From JAFDVL01 sp043719385 (GTDB taxonomy: Bacteria; Acidobacteriota; Blastocatellia; RBC074), in contig JAYSTY010000458.1 in assembly GCA_043719385.1 (NCBI GenBank), forward strand, positions 1 through 5,391: a stretch of 5,391 nucleotides of DNA. The letters run 5' to 3'. The position numbers were made by a program, and so were the translations under genes. Shown piece after piece: positions 1 to 5,391 of the stretch (its first letter is position 1; each line of letters begins with the position of its first letter). The notes beneath the pieces are model-generated. The model made no database searches. It was not told the DNA's origin and worked only from the letters and a program-made list of their open reading frames with translations.

Positions 1-428
1 GTTATCAGACGCTGGTACGCGGCTATCAAAATTCCGATCATCGTTAACGCGCCAAAACAATCCGTAATGAACGATTGAAAATAGAGATAAAACGCGCCCT
101 GCATAATCGGAATACCGAAATCGTCGTGGATTAACACTACGGTTGTGGCAATCGTCAGAACAATGAATCCGGTATAAATTAAGGTATGAAAAATCGCTGC
201 GTATTTATCGCGGACGGTTCTTTGCTGGGCGGCGGCGTGAATTAATAATCGTTTGATTCTTGCGGCGGGGCGATCAAAGCGGTCAGCAGGCATTCCGCGC
301 TTCCACAGAGCAATGCGCTGGTATAAACCATACGCCGCGATGATGACGGAAATAAGCAGGAAAAGGTAAATCAATTTACCGTAACTGATGTTCCAATAAA
401 CTTCTCTGGTAGCGGTTGCGTAGTCCAT
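1..428 (-). CDS. N-terminal part of EMO-type EtfAB:quinone oxidoreductase (NarI-like haem b membrane domain), cut by window edge
   Basis: Reading the minus strand from ATG at 428 gives 142 codons open to the window edge, so the gene continues to the left. It begins MDYATATREVYWNISYGK. Hydrophobic helices lie at about residues 18-36, 79-101 and 119-138, joined by a basic cytoplasmic-looking loop (residues 43-75, rich in R and K). His81 in FHTLIYTGF and His101 at the end of the second helix are candidate haem-b ligands. The start REVYWN and the block HTLIYTGF...GAFYLYF...D.FG resemble the membrane domain of Fe-S oxidoreductases of the NarI/heterodisulfide-reductase type. Family members named EMO accept electrons from EtfAB and reduce menaquinone. 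A cysteine-rich Fe-S domain (CCG type) should follow but lies outside. Position directly downstream of etfBA supports the call. No strong Shine-Dalgarno is seen. The alternative is another NarI-like cytochrome b subunit. Confidence 0.72.
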   Translation of the reverse strand, partial: MDYATATREVYWNISYGKLIYLFLLISVIIAAYGLYQRIALWKRGMPADRFDRPAARIKRLLIHAAAQQRTVRDKYAAIFHTLIYTGFIVLTIATTVVLIHDDFGIPIMQGAFYLYFQSFITDCFGALTMIGILIAAYQRLI

Positions 429-469
429 AATTTACGCGCAAGGCAAATATAGCCTGCAAGAATTCTCAT

Positions 470-598
470 CCACGAAGCCACACGAAGAGGCGAAGGGGCG
501 ACCGGGCGATGGGGCGACAAGGCGATCAGGTTTTTCTCGCGCCGCATCGCCCTTTCGCCGTTTCGCTTTTCTTCGTGCCATTTCTTGTCGCTTCGTGG
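470..598. repeat. Large imperfect palindrome in the etfA-EMO spacer
   Basis: Nested arms pair across the whole element: CCACGAAG (470-477) with CTTCGTGG (591-598), CACGAAG (481-487) with CTTCGTG (571-577), GCGAA (490-494) with TTCGC (562-566), GGCGA (497-501) with TCGCC (555-559), and GGGCGAT (504-510) with ATCGCCC (546-552). In the mRNA of the minus-strand operon this would fold into a long interrupted hairpin between etfA and the membrane oxidoreductase gene. No protein-coding gene is credible in 429-624; open frames across it are arginine-rich shadows. The layout resembles a dispersed palindromic repeat (REP/MITE-like) that I recall from Acidobacteriota-type genomes. It might also stabilise the upstream mRNA or attenuate the downstream gene. 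No clean U-tract follows it, so a simple intrinsic terminator is unlikely. Confidence 0.75.
489..528. repeat. Five-copy 8-bp tandem repeat GGCGANNN
   Basis: GGCGA starts at 489, 497, 505, 513 and 521, exactly 8 bp apart, with variable trinucleotides between the copies. The opposite arm of the surrounding palindrome carries the complement TCGCC at 547 and 555, and TCGC at 563, again with 8-bp spacing. The repeat therefore forms the inner stem of the palindrome at 470-598. Confidence 0.8.
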
Positions 599-624
599 AA
601 AAATATTTTCTTCGACTTGATAGA

Positions 625-1584
625 TTATTTTTGCGATTTAGCCAGTGCTTCCTGCAACAGCGGCAGGACTTTTCGATAGTCTTCGACAATCCCAAATTTG
701 CAATGCTTGAAGATCGCGGCATCTTTATCAATATTGATGGCAGCGATAACTTTTGCATCGGACATTCCCGCCAGATGCTGGCTCGCGCCGTGAATCGCAA
801 TCGCCAGATAAAGTTGTGGCGCGACTTTTTTTCCTGTCTGCCCAACCTGCCACGAGGGCGGACACCAGCCCGAATCACAGGCCGCACGCGACGCAGCAAC
901 CTGACCATTAACTAATTTCGCCAGGGCTTTTAAATCTTCAAACGGTTCAGGGCCGCCCAACCCTCGCCCACCGGAAATAATGACTCGTGCATCTTCTAAT
1001 CGCGCTTCACCCGTCGCCTCAGATTTTCTTTCGATAATGTTAGTTCGGGCTTCAGGAAGATTAATCGTGATTTGATTCACTTCTGCGGTTCCGGCGGCAG
1101 GAGCAGGATCGAAGGAACGCGCCCGTAACCAGAGCACCGCCGGAGTGCGTTTGAGTTCGATGACAGCTTCGGCTTTACCACCATAAACACCGCGCCGCGC
1201 ACGAATATTTCCATCCTGCACGCGGACAGCAACTACGTCTCCTACTGCGCTGCCTTTCAAACGATGAGCAAGGCGCGGAGCGATTTCCTGACTGTAAGTA
1301 TCGTTGCTGAGTAGAACTGCCTGCGGTGCTAATCCCTGGCAAACCTGTGTGAGTGCCGCCAGATAATTTTCAGTTTGATACTCTGACAATTCAGGATTGG
1401 CGGCAACTGTTATGACATCCACAACCGCCTGTGCCGCCTCCATCATCGCTGCGTCAGGTGTGCCGACAATAATTGCATGCAACTTAGCGTTGAGAGATTC
1501 GGCTAAGCGGCGTCCGGCTCCGGCGACTCCCTGCGCCGCACGATCAAATCCATTTTTCGCAAATAAACAAATAACTACGTTCAT
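625..1584 (-). CDS. etfA: Electron transfer flavoprotein subunit alpha
   Basis: The 319-residue protein is the FAD-binding subunit of the soluble EtfAB heterodimer, which carries electrons from acyl-CoA dehydrogenases to a membrane quinone reductase. Residues 1-180 form the alpha/beta domain that packs against EtfB. Residues 198-310 form the FAD domain. Conserved FAD-site features are visible: SGGRG (204-208), Ser232-Arg233 in ASRAACDSGW, Thr250 in QVGQTGK, and His270 in ASQHLAGM. These correspond to human ETF-alpha S248, R249, T266 and H286. AAINIDKDAAIF (281-292) is the usual segment near the FAD. One departure is IHGA (264-267), where most relatives read ISGA, so His265 replaces a serine near the flavin. 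Length is normal. The gene follows etfB after 50 nt and is in the same operon. A Shine-Dalgarno is weak at best; the start is set by the family-typical N-terminus. Confidence 0.96.
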   Translation of the reverse strand: MNVVICLFAKNGFDRAAQGVAGAGRRLAESLNAKLHAIIVGTPDAAMMEAAQAVVDVITVAANPELSEYQTENYLAALTQVCQGLAPQAVLLSNDTYSQEIAPRLAHRLKGSAVGDVVAVRVQDGNIRARRGVYGGKAEAVIELKRTPAVLWLRARSFDPAPAAGTAEVNQITINLPEARTNIIERKSEATGEARLEDARVIISGGRGLGGPEPFEDLKALAKLVNGQVAASRAACDSGWCPPSWQVGQTGKKVAPQLYLAIAIHGASQHLAGMSDAKVIAAINIDKDAAIFKHCKFGIVEDYRKVLPLLQEALAKSQK

Positions 1585-1634
1585 AATTTATTTTCAGGTT
1601 GAGCGATAAAAAAATCGCAAGCTAAAAGTTTACG

Positions 1635-2426
1635 CTACATGGCTCGCGTGACTTCAAGCACGCGTTGCGCTAACTGATTTACGCGCTCTTCCAGCGTATC
1701 ACCCGTGACAAATTCGCAGGAGGATTCTTTGACGGGAACGCCTAATTCCGCTACTTCATAGTAAGCTTCAGAACTGTCCACGCCTAAATCGCCGAGACTC
1801 CATTTCGTCAATGGTGTCCGAAACGACATCATCACATCGCGGGTTTTGGGCACACGCGGGACATTATGCTCATCGTTCGTAATGCTGATCACAAGGGGCG
1901 TTTGCGCGGCGACGATTTCAAAGCCGGAATCTGTTTGTCGTTTCAGTTTCAGATTGCTGCCATCTGCTGTAATGGTGTCAACAAAAGCGACAAAGGGAAC
2001 CCCTAATTCTTCGGCCAATAAACCACCGGTTTGCCCAACACCCCAATCGCCCGACTCACGACCAACCATCACCACATCAAACGCGCCAAGCTTGCGGATC
2101 GCCGCACCCAGAGTACTCGCAACTGCCAGCGGGTCAGGATTTGATTTGCCATCGTTGACAACTAAAACTGCTTCGTCGGCTTTCATCGCTAATGCTTTGC
2201 GCAACACATCTTCACCGGATTCAGGCGCAAAACAAAGCCCCGTAATTTTTCCACCGCCAACTTTTTCTTTAAATTGCAAAGCCGTTTCCAGCGCGTTTTC
2301 GCAAAAGATATTGGTCACTAAATTCGCTGAGCCGCGCACGGCTTCTTTTGTCGCGGCATCAACTTTGAAATCACGCGACGGAATATCAGGATCAAGAATT
2401 TGTTTGAGACAAACGATAATATTCAT
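1635..2426 (-). CDS. etfB: Electron transfer flavoprotein subunit beta
   Basis: The 263-residue protein is the small, nucleotide-binding partner of EtfA. The N-terminus MNIIVCLKQILDPDIP is the family signature. FCENALETAL (41-50) and LRKALAMKADEAVLV (75-89) are typical of the adenylate-domain fold. GRESGDWGVGQTGG (122-135) is the nucleotide loop. NDEHNVPRVPKTRDVM (184-199) corresponds to the segment that carries the partner-recognition loop in other ETFs. The loop reads VGQTG where electron-bifurcating EtfBs usually show TAQVG-like residues, which suggests AMP rather than a second FAD (inference). ATG overlaps the stop of the aldehyde dehydrogenase gene by 4 nt (ATGA, 2423-2426), so translation is probably coupled; no strong Shine-Dalgarno precedes it. 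The stop is TAG at 1637-1635. Confidence 0.96.
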   Translation of the reverse strand: MNIIVCLKQILDPDIPSRDFKVDAATKEAVRGSANLVTNIFCENALETALQFKEKVGGGKITGLCFAPESGEDVLRKALAMKADEAVLVVNDGKSNPDPLAVASTLGAAIRKLGAFDVVMVGRESGDWGVGQTGGLLAEELGVPFVAFVDTITADGSNLKLKRQTDSGFEIVAAQTPLVISITNDEHNVPRVPKTRDVMMSFRTPLTKWSLGDLGVDSSEAYYEVAELGVPVKESSCEFVTGDTLEERVNQLAQRVLEVTRAM

Positions 2427-3868
2427 AGTTGTAGAGATTTTACTTCGAGATATTCTTCAAGACCGAATTTACCAAACTCACGTCCATTGCCGGATTGTTT
2501 GTAACCGCCGAATGGTGCGAGTGGATTAAATTTTCCGCCGTTGATGTCAACTTGTCCGGTGCGTAAACGACGAGCGACGCGTTTGGCCCGCTCAGCATCA
2601 CCTGACCAGACGCCGCCAGCCAGGCCATAAACCGTGTCGTTGGCAATTCGTACCGCGTCCGCTTCGTCTTCGTAAGGAATGATCGAAAGCACCGGGCCAA
2701 AAATTTCTTCTCTGGCAATTGTCATTTCGTTATTTACGTTGGCAAAAACCGTCGGCTTCACGAAATAGCCTGTTTCCAGGCCTTCGGGCGCTTCTACTCC
2801 ACCTGTGACCAGCGTTGCACCTTCGGCAATTCCCTGCTTGATGTAATTGCGAACGCGTTCAAGCTGTGTCGCCGAAATCAATGGGCCAAGTCTGGTGCCG
2901 TTAATTTTCGGATCGCCCGGTTGAAATTTCTCCGCCGTAGCTTTGGCAATCTGCACCGCTTCATCGTGCTTATCTTTTGGCACGAGCATGCGCGTATGCG
3001 CCGAGCAGGTCTGGCCTGAATTGAAATAACAATTTGCCACGCCAGCGCTGACCGCTTTCGCCAAATCAGCATCATCAAGAATAATATTCGCGGACTTGCC
3101 GCCGAGTTCCAGCGAGACGCGCTTAATACTTTGCGCCGCCAGTTCACTGACTCGTTTGCCGGCGCGAGTTGAACCGGTGAATGAAATCATGTCTACGTCA
3201 GGATGTGACGCGAGGGCTTCACCAACGACTGGCCCAAAGCCTGTGACTAAATTAAAAACTCCGGCCAGCAATCCGACTTCAGCAATAATTTCGGCTAAGA
3301 CAAACGCTGTCAGCGGAGCCACTTCGCTGGGCTTCAAAATCACTGTGCATCCGGCAGCAAGGGCCGGCGCAACCTTCGCCACAATTTGATGCAGGGGATA
3401 ATTCCAGGGCGTAATGCAACCCACAACTCCGACAGCTTCGCGGACGATTAACGAATTGTTGACCTGTTCCTCAAACACAAAATCGCTGAGCATTTGCACG
3501 TAAGAATTCATCACGGCAATGGGCAGTCCGGCCTGGACACCAAACGCCAGCGGCATCGGCATTCCAACCTCGTCGGCGATAATTTCCGCAATTTCTTTTT
3601 GGCGGACTAAAAGTTTTTCCGTGATGCTTTTGAGATAATTTGCACGCGTTTCGACCGAGGTAGTTGACCACGAATCGAAGGCAGCCTTTGCCGCCGCCAC
3701 CGCCGCGTCAATATCTTCCGCAGTTCCCGCCGGAATCCGCCCCATCACTTCTTCTGTAGTTGAATTAATAACGTCAATTGTCTCGGTTGCCGAAGGCGCT
3801 ACCCATTGACCGTTAATGTAAAATTTATCATGAATTTTGACGTTTGGGCTGATTGCCGTTGCAGACAT
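2423..3868 (-). CDS. NAD-type aldehyde dehydrogenase (ALDH superfamily)
   Basis: The 481-residue enzyme would oxidise an aldehyde to the carboxylic acid. All key elements are present: TPWNYP with oxyanion Asn156; LKPSE (178-182) with Lys179 and Glu182; the Rossmann motif FTGSTRAG (230-237); general base Glu254 in LELGGKS; nucleophile Cys288 in GQTCSAH; EEIFGP with Glu388; and a C-terminal APFGGYKQSG (451-460). Glu182 at the cofactor 2'-OH position favours NAD+ over NADP+. A GTG start at 3877 would add three residues, but it lies inside the Shine-Dalgarno AAGGTGG, so ATG at 3868 (5-nt spacing) is chosen. This is the first gene of the minus-strand operon and its stop overlaps etfB by 4 nt. The substrate cannot be read from sequence; the neighbours suggest a fatty or branched aldehyde, or a semialdehyde from acyl-chain breakdown. 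Confidence 0.95.
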   Translation of the reverse strand: MSATAISPNVKIHDKFYINGQWVAPSATETIDVINSTTEEVMGRIPAGTAEDIDAAVAAAKAAFDSWSTTSVETRANYLKSITEKLLVRQKEIAEIIADEVGMPMPLAFGVQAGLPIAVMNSYVQMLSDFVFEEQVNNSLIVREAVGVVGCITPWNYPLHQIVAKVAPALAAGCTVILKPSEVAPLTAFVLAEIIAEVGLLAGVFNLVTGFGPVVGEALASHPDVDMISFTGSTRAGKRVSELAAQSIKRVSLELGGKSANIILDDADLAKAVSAGVANCYFNSGQTCSAHTRMLVPKDKHDEAVQIAKATAEKFQPGDPKINGTRLGPLISATQLERVRNYIKQGIAEGATLVTGGVEAPEGLETGYFVKPTVFANVNNEMTIAREEIFGPVLSIIPYEDEADAVRIANDTVYGLAGGVWSGDAERAKRVARRLRTGQVDINGGKFNPLAPFGGYKQSGNGREFGKFGLEEYLEVKSLQL

Positions 3869-3873
3869 AATTA

Positions 3874-3880
3874 CCACCTT
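3874..3880 (-). promoter_or_regulatory. Shine-Dalgarno of the aldehyde dehydrogenase gene
   Basis: AAGGTGG on the minus strand lies 5 nt upstream of ATG at 3868. It decides the start, because the competing upstream GTG at 3877 falls within this site. Confidence 0.8.
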
Positions 3881-3908
3881 TCATTGACACGTGACGGGGA
3901 AAAGGCTT

Positions 3909-3931
3909 ACCTTACCGACCGGTAGGAAGGT
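3909..3931. promoter_or_regulatory. Dyad operator, probably for a TetR-family repressor
   Basis: The dyad reads ACCTT-A-CC-G-ACC | GGT-A-GG-AAGGT. The arms are complementary apart from one bulged A (3914) and one G/A mismatch (3917/3924), and the centre is ACCGGT (3918-3923). The TACCGACCGGTNGG pattern is typical of TetR-type regulators of fatty-acid and phenylacetate catabolism. From memory it is close to the operator of PfmR in Thermus thermophilus. It sits between the -35 and -10 of the minus-strand promoter and touches the -35 of the plus-strand promoter. No regulator gene is in the window. Confidence 0.65.
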
Positions 3932-3937
3932 TGTCAA
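3909..3937 (-). promoter_or_regulatory. Predicted sigma70-type promoter of the ALDH-etfBA operon
   Basis: On the minus strand a perfect -35 TTGACA (3937-3932) is followed, after exactly 17 nt, by TAAGGT (3914-3909). TAAGGT is a weak -10 that keeps the key TA...T positions. Predicted transcription starts near 3902, giving a leader of about 33 nt. The spacer is filled by the dyad at 3909-3931, the classic arrangement for steric repression. Confidence 0.6.
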
Positions 3938-3960
3938 GTCCTCCTATTTTTTTTGATATT
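3931..3960 (+). promoter_or_regulatory. Predicted promoter of the acyl-CoA dehydrogenase-SDR unit
   Basis: TTGTCA (3931-3936, 5 of 6 to the -35 consensus) is followed after 18 nt by GATATT (3955-3960, 4 of 6 to the -10). A run of eight T (3947-3954) lies in the spacer. The transcript would begin near 3967, about 23 nt before ATG. This -35 shares its bases with the -35 of the divergent promoter. The -10 is weak, so the exact assignment is tentative. Confidence 0.4.
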
Positions 3961-3978
3961 TCCGACACAATTTACCTG

Positions 3979-3984
3979 AAAGGA
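3979..3984 (+). promoter_or_regulatory. Shine-Dalgarno of the acyl-CoA dehydrogenase gene
   Basis: AAAGGA stands 5 nt before ATG at 3990 and supports that start. Confidence 0.75.
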
Positions 3985-3989
3985 TTCGC

Positions 3990-5228
3990 ATGAATTTTGA
4001 CTTCTCGCCTAAAGTCACAGAGCTACAAAAACGTCTGGTAGCTTTTATGGACGAACATATTTACCCGAACGAAAAATTATTTTACGCCCAGATAAACGAG
4101 GGTGACAGATGGCAACCCGTACCCATTATCGAAGAACTCAAGCCCAAAGCCAAAGCCGCTGGATTATGGAATTTGTTCATGCCGCTGGAATCTGATCCCG
4201 AAGGAATCTATGGCGCGGGACTAACAAATTCTGAATACGCGCCACTGTGTGAAATTATGGGTCGTGCGCCGATGGCCGCCGAGGTTTTCAACTGCTCTGC
4301 TCCCGATACAGGCAATATGGAAGTGCTGGTGCGTTATGGAAATGAAGAGCATAAAGAGCGCTGGCTCAAACCATTACGCAACGGCGAAATTCGCTCGTGT
4401 TTTGCCATGACCGAGCCGGAGGTTGCTTCCTCTGATGCAACCAATATTCAATCCAGCATTGCCAAAGAATCCAGCATCGAACGCGATGGTGATCATTATG
4501 TGATTAATGGTCGTAAGTGGTGGACATCTGGCGCTGGCGATCCGCGCTGCAAAGTGGCAATTTTTATGGGCAAGACTGATTCCACTGCCCCAAAACATAA
4601 ACAGCAATCCATGATCGTCGTGCCAATGGATACGGCTGGCATAAAAATCCTGCGGATGTTGAGCGTGTTTGGTTATGACGACGCTCCGCATGGACATGCC
4701 GAAGTAGTCTTTGAGAATGTGCGCATCCCGGTTGCCAATATTTTATTGGGCGAAGGGCGCGGCTTTGAAATTGCTCAGGGTCGTTTAGGGCCGGGACGAA
4801 TTCATCATTGCATGCGCTTAATCGGCATGGCGGAACGTTCACTTGAGGCAATGTCTCAGCGCGTGCTGGTGCGTGTCGCGTTTGGCAAAACAATCGCTGA
4901 GCAGGGTACGATTCGCCACGACATCGCTGAATCAAGGATGGAAATTGAACAGGCGCGTTTGTTGACGCTCAAGGCCGCTTACCTGATGGATACGGTTGGC
5001 AACAAAGTCGCACGCAACGAAATTGCGATGATCAAAGTCGTCGCGCCAAATATGGCGTTGCGCGTCATTGATCGCGCGATTCAGGCGCACGGCGGCGCGG
5101 GCGTTTGTCAGGATTTCGGCGTCGCTTCCGCCTGGGCACACGCCCGAACTTTACGCCTGGCCGATGGCCCTGATGAAGTGCATCGGGAAACAATTGCTAA
5201 GATTGAATTGAAGAAATACACCGCATGA
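3990..5228 (+). CDS. Acyl-CoA dehydrogenase, ACAD10/ACAD11 type
   Basis: The 412-residue FAD flavoenzyme would introduce an alpha,beta double bond in an acyl-CoA and hand electrons to EtfAB. The N-terminal helical domain spans about 1-135. The signature FAMTEPEVASSDA is at 138-150. The middle beta domain includes WWTSGAGDP (177-185) and FGYDDAPHGHAEV (227-239). The C-terminal helical domain has RLGPGRIHHCMR (265-276), the FAD contact QAHGGAG (365-371), and ADGPDEVHR (391-399). These blocks closely match the dehydrogenase domain of ACAD10/11. Asp392 takes the place of the catalytic Glu found in MCAD-like enzymes (inferred alignment). An apparent six-residue duplication, SSIAKE/SSIERD, lies at 155-166 where relatives have a single copy. 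Substrate is uncertain: long, branched or 4-oxygenated acyl-CoA are possible from the subfamily. ATG has a good Shine-Dalgarno. The stop overlaps the downstream SDR by 4 nt. Confidence 0.94.
   Translation: MNFDFSPKVTELQKRLVAFMDEHIYPNEKLFYAQINEGDRWQPVPIIEELKPKAKAAGLWNLFMPLESDPEGIYGAGLTNSEYAPLCEIMGRAPMAAEVFNCSAPDTGNMEVLVRYGNEEHKERWLKPLRNGEIRSCFAMTEPEVASSDATNIQSSIAKESSIERDGDHYVINGRKWWTSGAGDPRCKVAIFMGKTDSTAPKHKQQSMIVVPMDTAGIKILRMLSVFGYDDAPHGHAEVVFENVRIPVANILLGEGRGFEIAQGRLGPGRIHHCMRLIGMAERSLEAMSQRVLVRVAFGKTIAEQGTIRHDIAESRMEIEQARLLTLKAAYLMDTVGNKVARNEIAMIKVVAPNMALRVIDRAIQAHGGAGVCQDFGVASAWAHARTLRLADGPDEVHRETIAKIELKKYTA
4450..4487 (+). repeat. Short in-frame tandem duplication inside the acyl-CoA dehydrogenase gene
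   Basis: AATCCAGCAT occurs at 4450-4459 and again at 4468-4477, 18 bp (six codons) apart. The two 18-bp units (4452-4469 and 4470-4487) match at 11 of 18 bases and encode SSIAKE and SSIERD. This looks like an old, partly diverged in-frame duplication in the surface loop leading into the middle beta domain. Confidence 0.55.
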
Positions 5229-5391
5229 AAATCAAAGATAAAGTCGTAGTTGTGACTGGCGGAGCAAACGGCATCGGTCGTGCGCTCTGCCAGCGTTTTT
5301 CGAGTGAAGGCGCAAGAGCCGTCATCGTTTCTGATCTGGATGCCGCCAATGCGCAACAGGTCGCGGACGAAATCGGCGGCGTAGCCATCAC
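5225..5391 (+). CDS. Short-chain dehydrogenase/reductase, N-terminal part, cut by window edge
   Basis: The first 55 codons are visible and the frame is open to the edge. It begins MKIKDKVVVVTGGANGIGRA, with the classical SDR nucleotide-binding motif TGGANGIG (residues 11-18) after the first beta strand. The second strand ends VIVSDLD, where Asp37 would bind the adenine ribose hydroxyls, so NAD(H) is preferred over NADP(H). The catalytic Ser-Tyr-Lys lies beyond the window, so neither activity nor substrate can be confirmed. ATG overlaps the acyl-CoA dehydrogenase stop by 4 nt (ATGA, 5225-5228), indicating one transcript and coupled translation. A hydroxyacyl-CoA or alcohol dehydrogenase role next to the acyl-CoA dehydrogenase is plausible but inferred. 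Confidence 0.9.
   Translation, partial: MKIKDKVVVVTGGANGIGRALCQRFSSEGARAVIVSDLDAANAQQVADEIGGVAI

Noticed and set aside
432..908. 158-residue minus-strand open frame and a 106-residue plus-strand frame over 595-915
   Set aside because: Both overlap the well-supported etfA in other frames or run through the palindromic spacer. Composition is arginine-rich and low-complexity with no recognisable domain.
1603..1618. Small hairpin GCGAT-A6-ATCGC in the etfB-etfA gap as a terminator
   Set aside because: The stem is only 5 bp and no U-tract follows on the minus strand. Termination here would separate etfB from etfA, which must be made together.
1846..2529. 227-residue plus-strand open frame antisense to etfB
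   Set aside because: It is an antisense shadow of a strongly conserved gene, rich in S, T and P, without domain motifs.
3866..3877. GTG at 3877 as the aldehyde dehydrogenase start
   Set aside because: It lies inside the Shine-Dalgarno AAGGTGG and would itself have no ribosome site; ATG at 3868 has ideal spacing.
3888..3893. CACGTG palindrome in the aldehyde dehydrogenase leader
   Set aside because: Six bases with poor flanking symmetry; no second copy or conserved spacing was seen.
3829..4001. 13-bp direct repeat CATGAATTTTGAC at 3829-3841 and 3989-4001
   Set aside because: One copy is inside the aldehyde dehydrogenase coding sequence and the other is the acyl-CoA dehydrogenase start. A single 13-bp match in a window of this size is not surprising by chance.
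4374..5141. Minus-strand frames antisense to the acyl-CoA dehydrogenase
   Set aside because: They mirror a full-length conserved gene and show no family motif or ribosome site.

Overview
The window is a chromosome-like stretch of about 50% GC carrying a compact fatty-acyl or aldehyde oxidation module split into two divergent transcription units. No rRNA, tRNA, phage, transposase or CRISPR is visible. The style suggests an aerobic or facultative, menaquinone-using, non-enterobacterial bacterium. Acidobacteriota (Blastocatellia-like) is my best guess, from the gene content and the CTTCGTGG/GGCGA-type intergenic repeat. That placement rests on recall of similar sequences, not on a search.

Left unit (minus strand, read from about 3870 down to 1): an NAD-type aldehyde dehydrogenase, then etfB (4-nt ATGA overlap), then etfA (50-nt gap). 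A 196-bp spacer dominated by a large imperfect palindrome follows, and then the 5' part of a membrane protein cut by the window edge. That last gene was found by reading the minus strand directly. It looks like the haem-b membrane domain of an EtfAB:(mena)quinone oxidoreductase of the NarI-like/Fe-S (EMO) type.

Right unit (plus strand, 3990 to the end): an acyl-CoA dehydrogenase of the ACAD10/ACAD11 type, followed with a 4-nt ATGA overlap by the start of a short-chain dehydrogenase/reductase cut by the right edge.

The 121-bp intergenic region between the units holds two back-to-back promoters whose -35 elements overlap. A TetR-type dyad (core ACCGACCGGT) lies between the -35 and -10 of the minus-strand promoter and abuts the -35 of the plus-strand one. 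One repressor could therefore control both units.

Working model (inference): the acyl-CoA dehydrogenase oxidises an acyl-CoA and passes electrons to EtfAB. EtfAB passes them to the membrane oxidoreductase and on to menaquinone. The SDR and the aldehyde dehydrogenase handle hydroxy/keto and aldehyde intermediates with NAD+. A ligand such as an acyl-CoA would lift repression of both units together.
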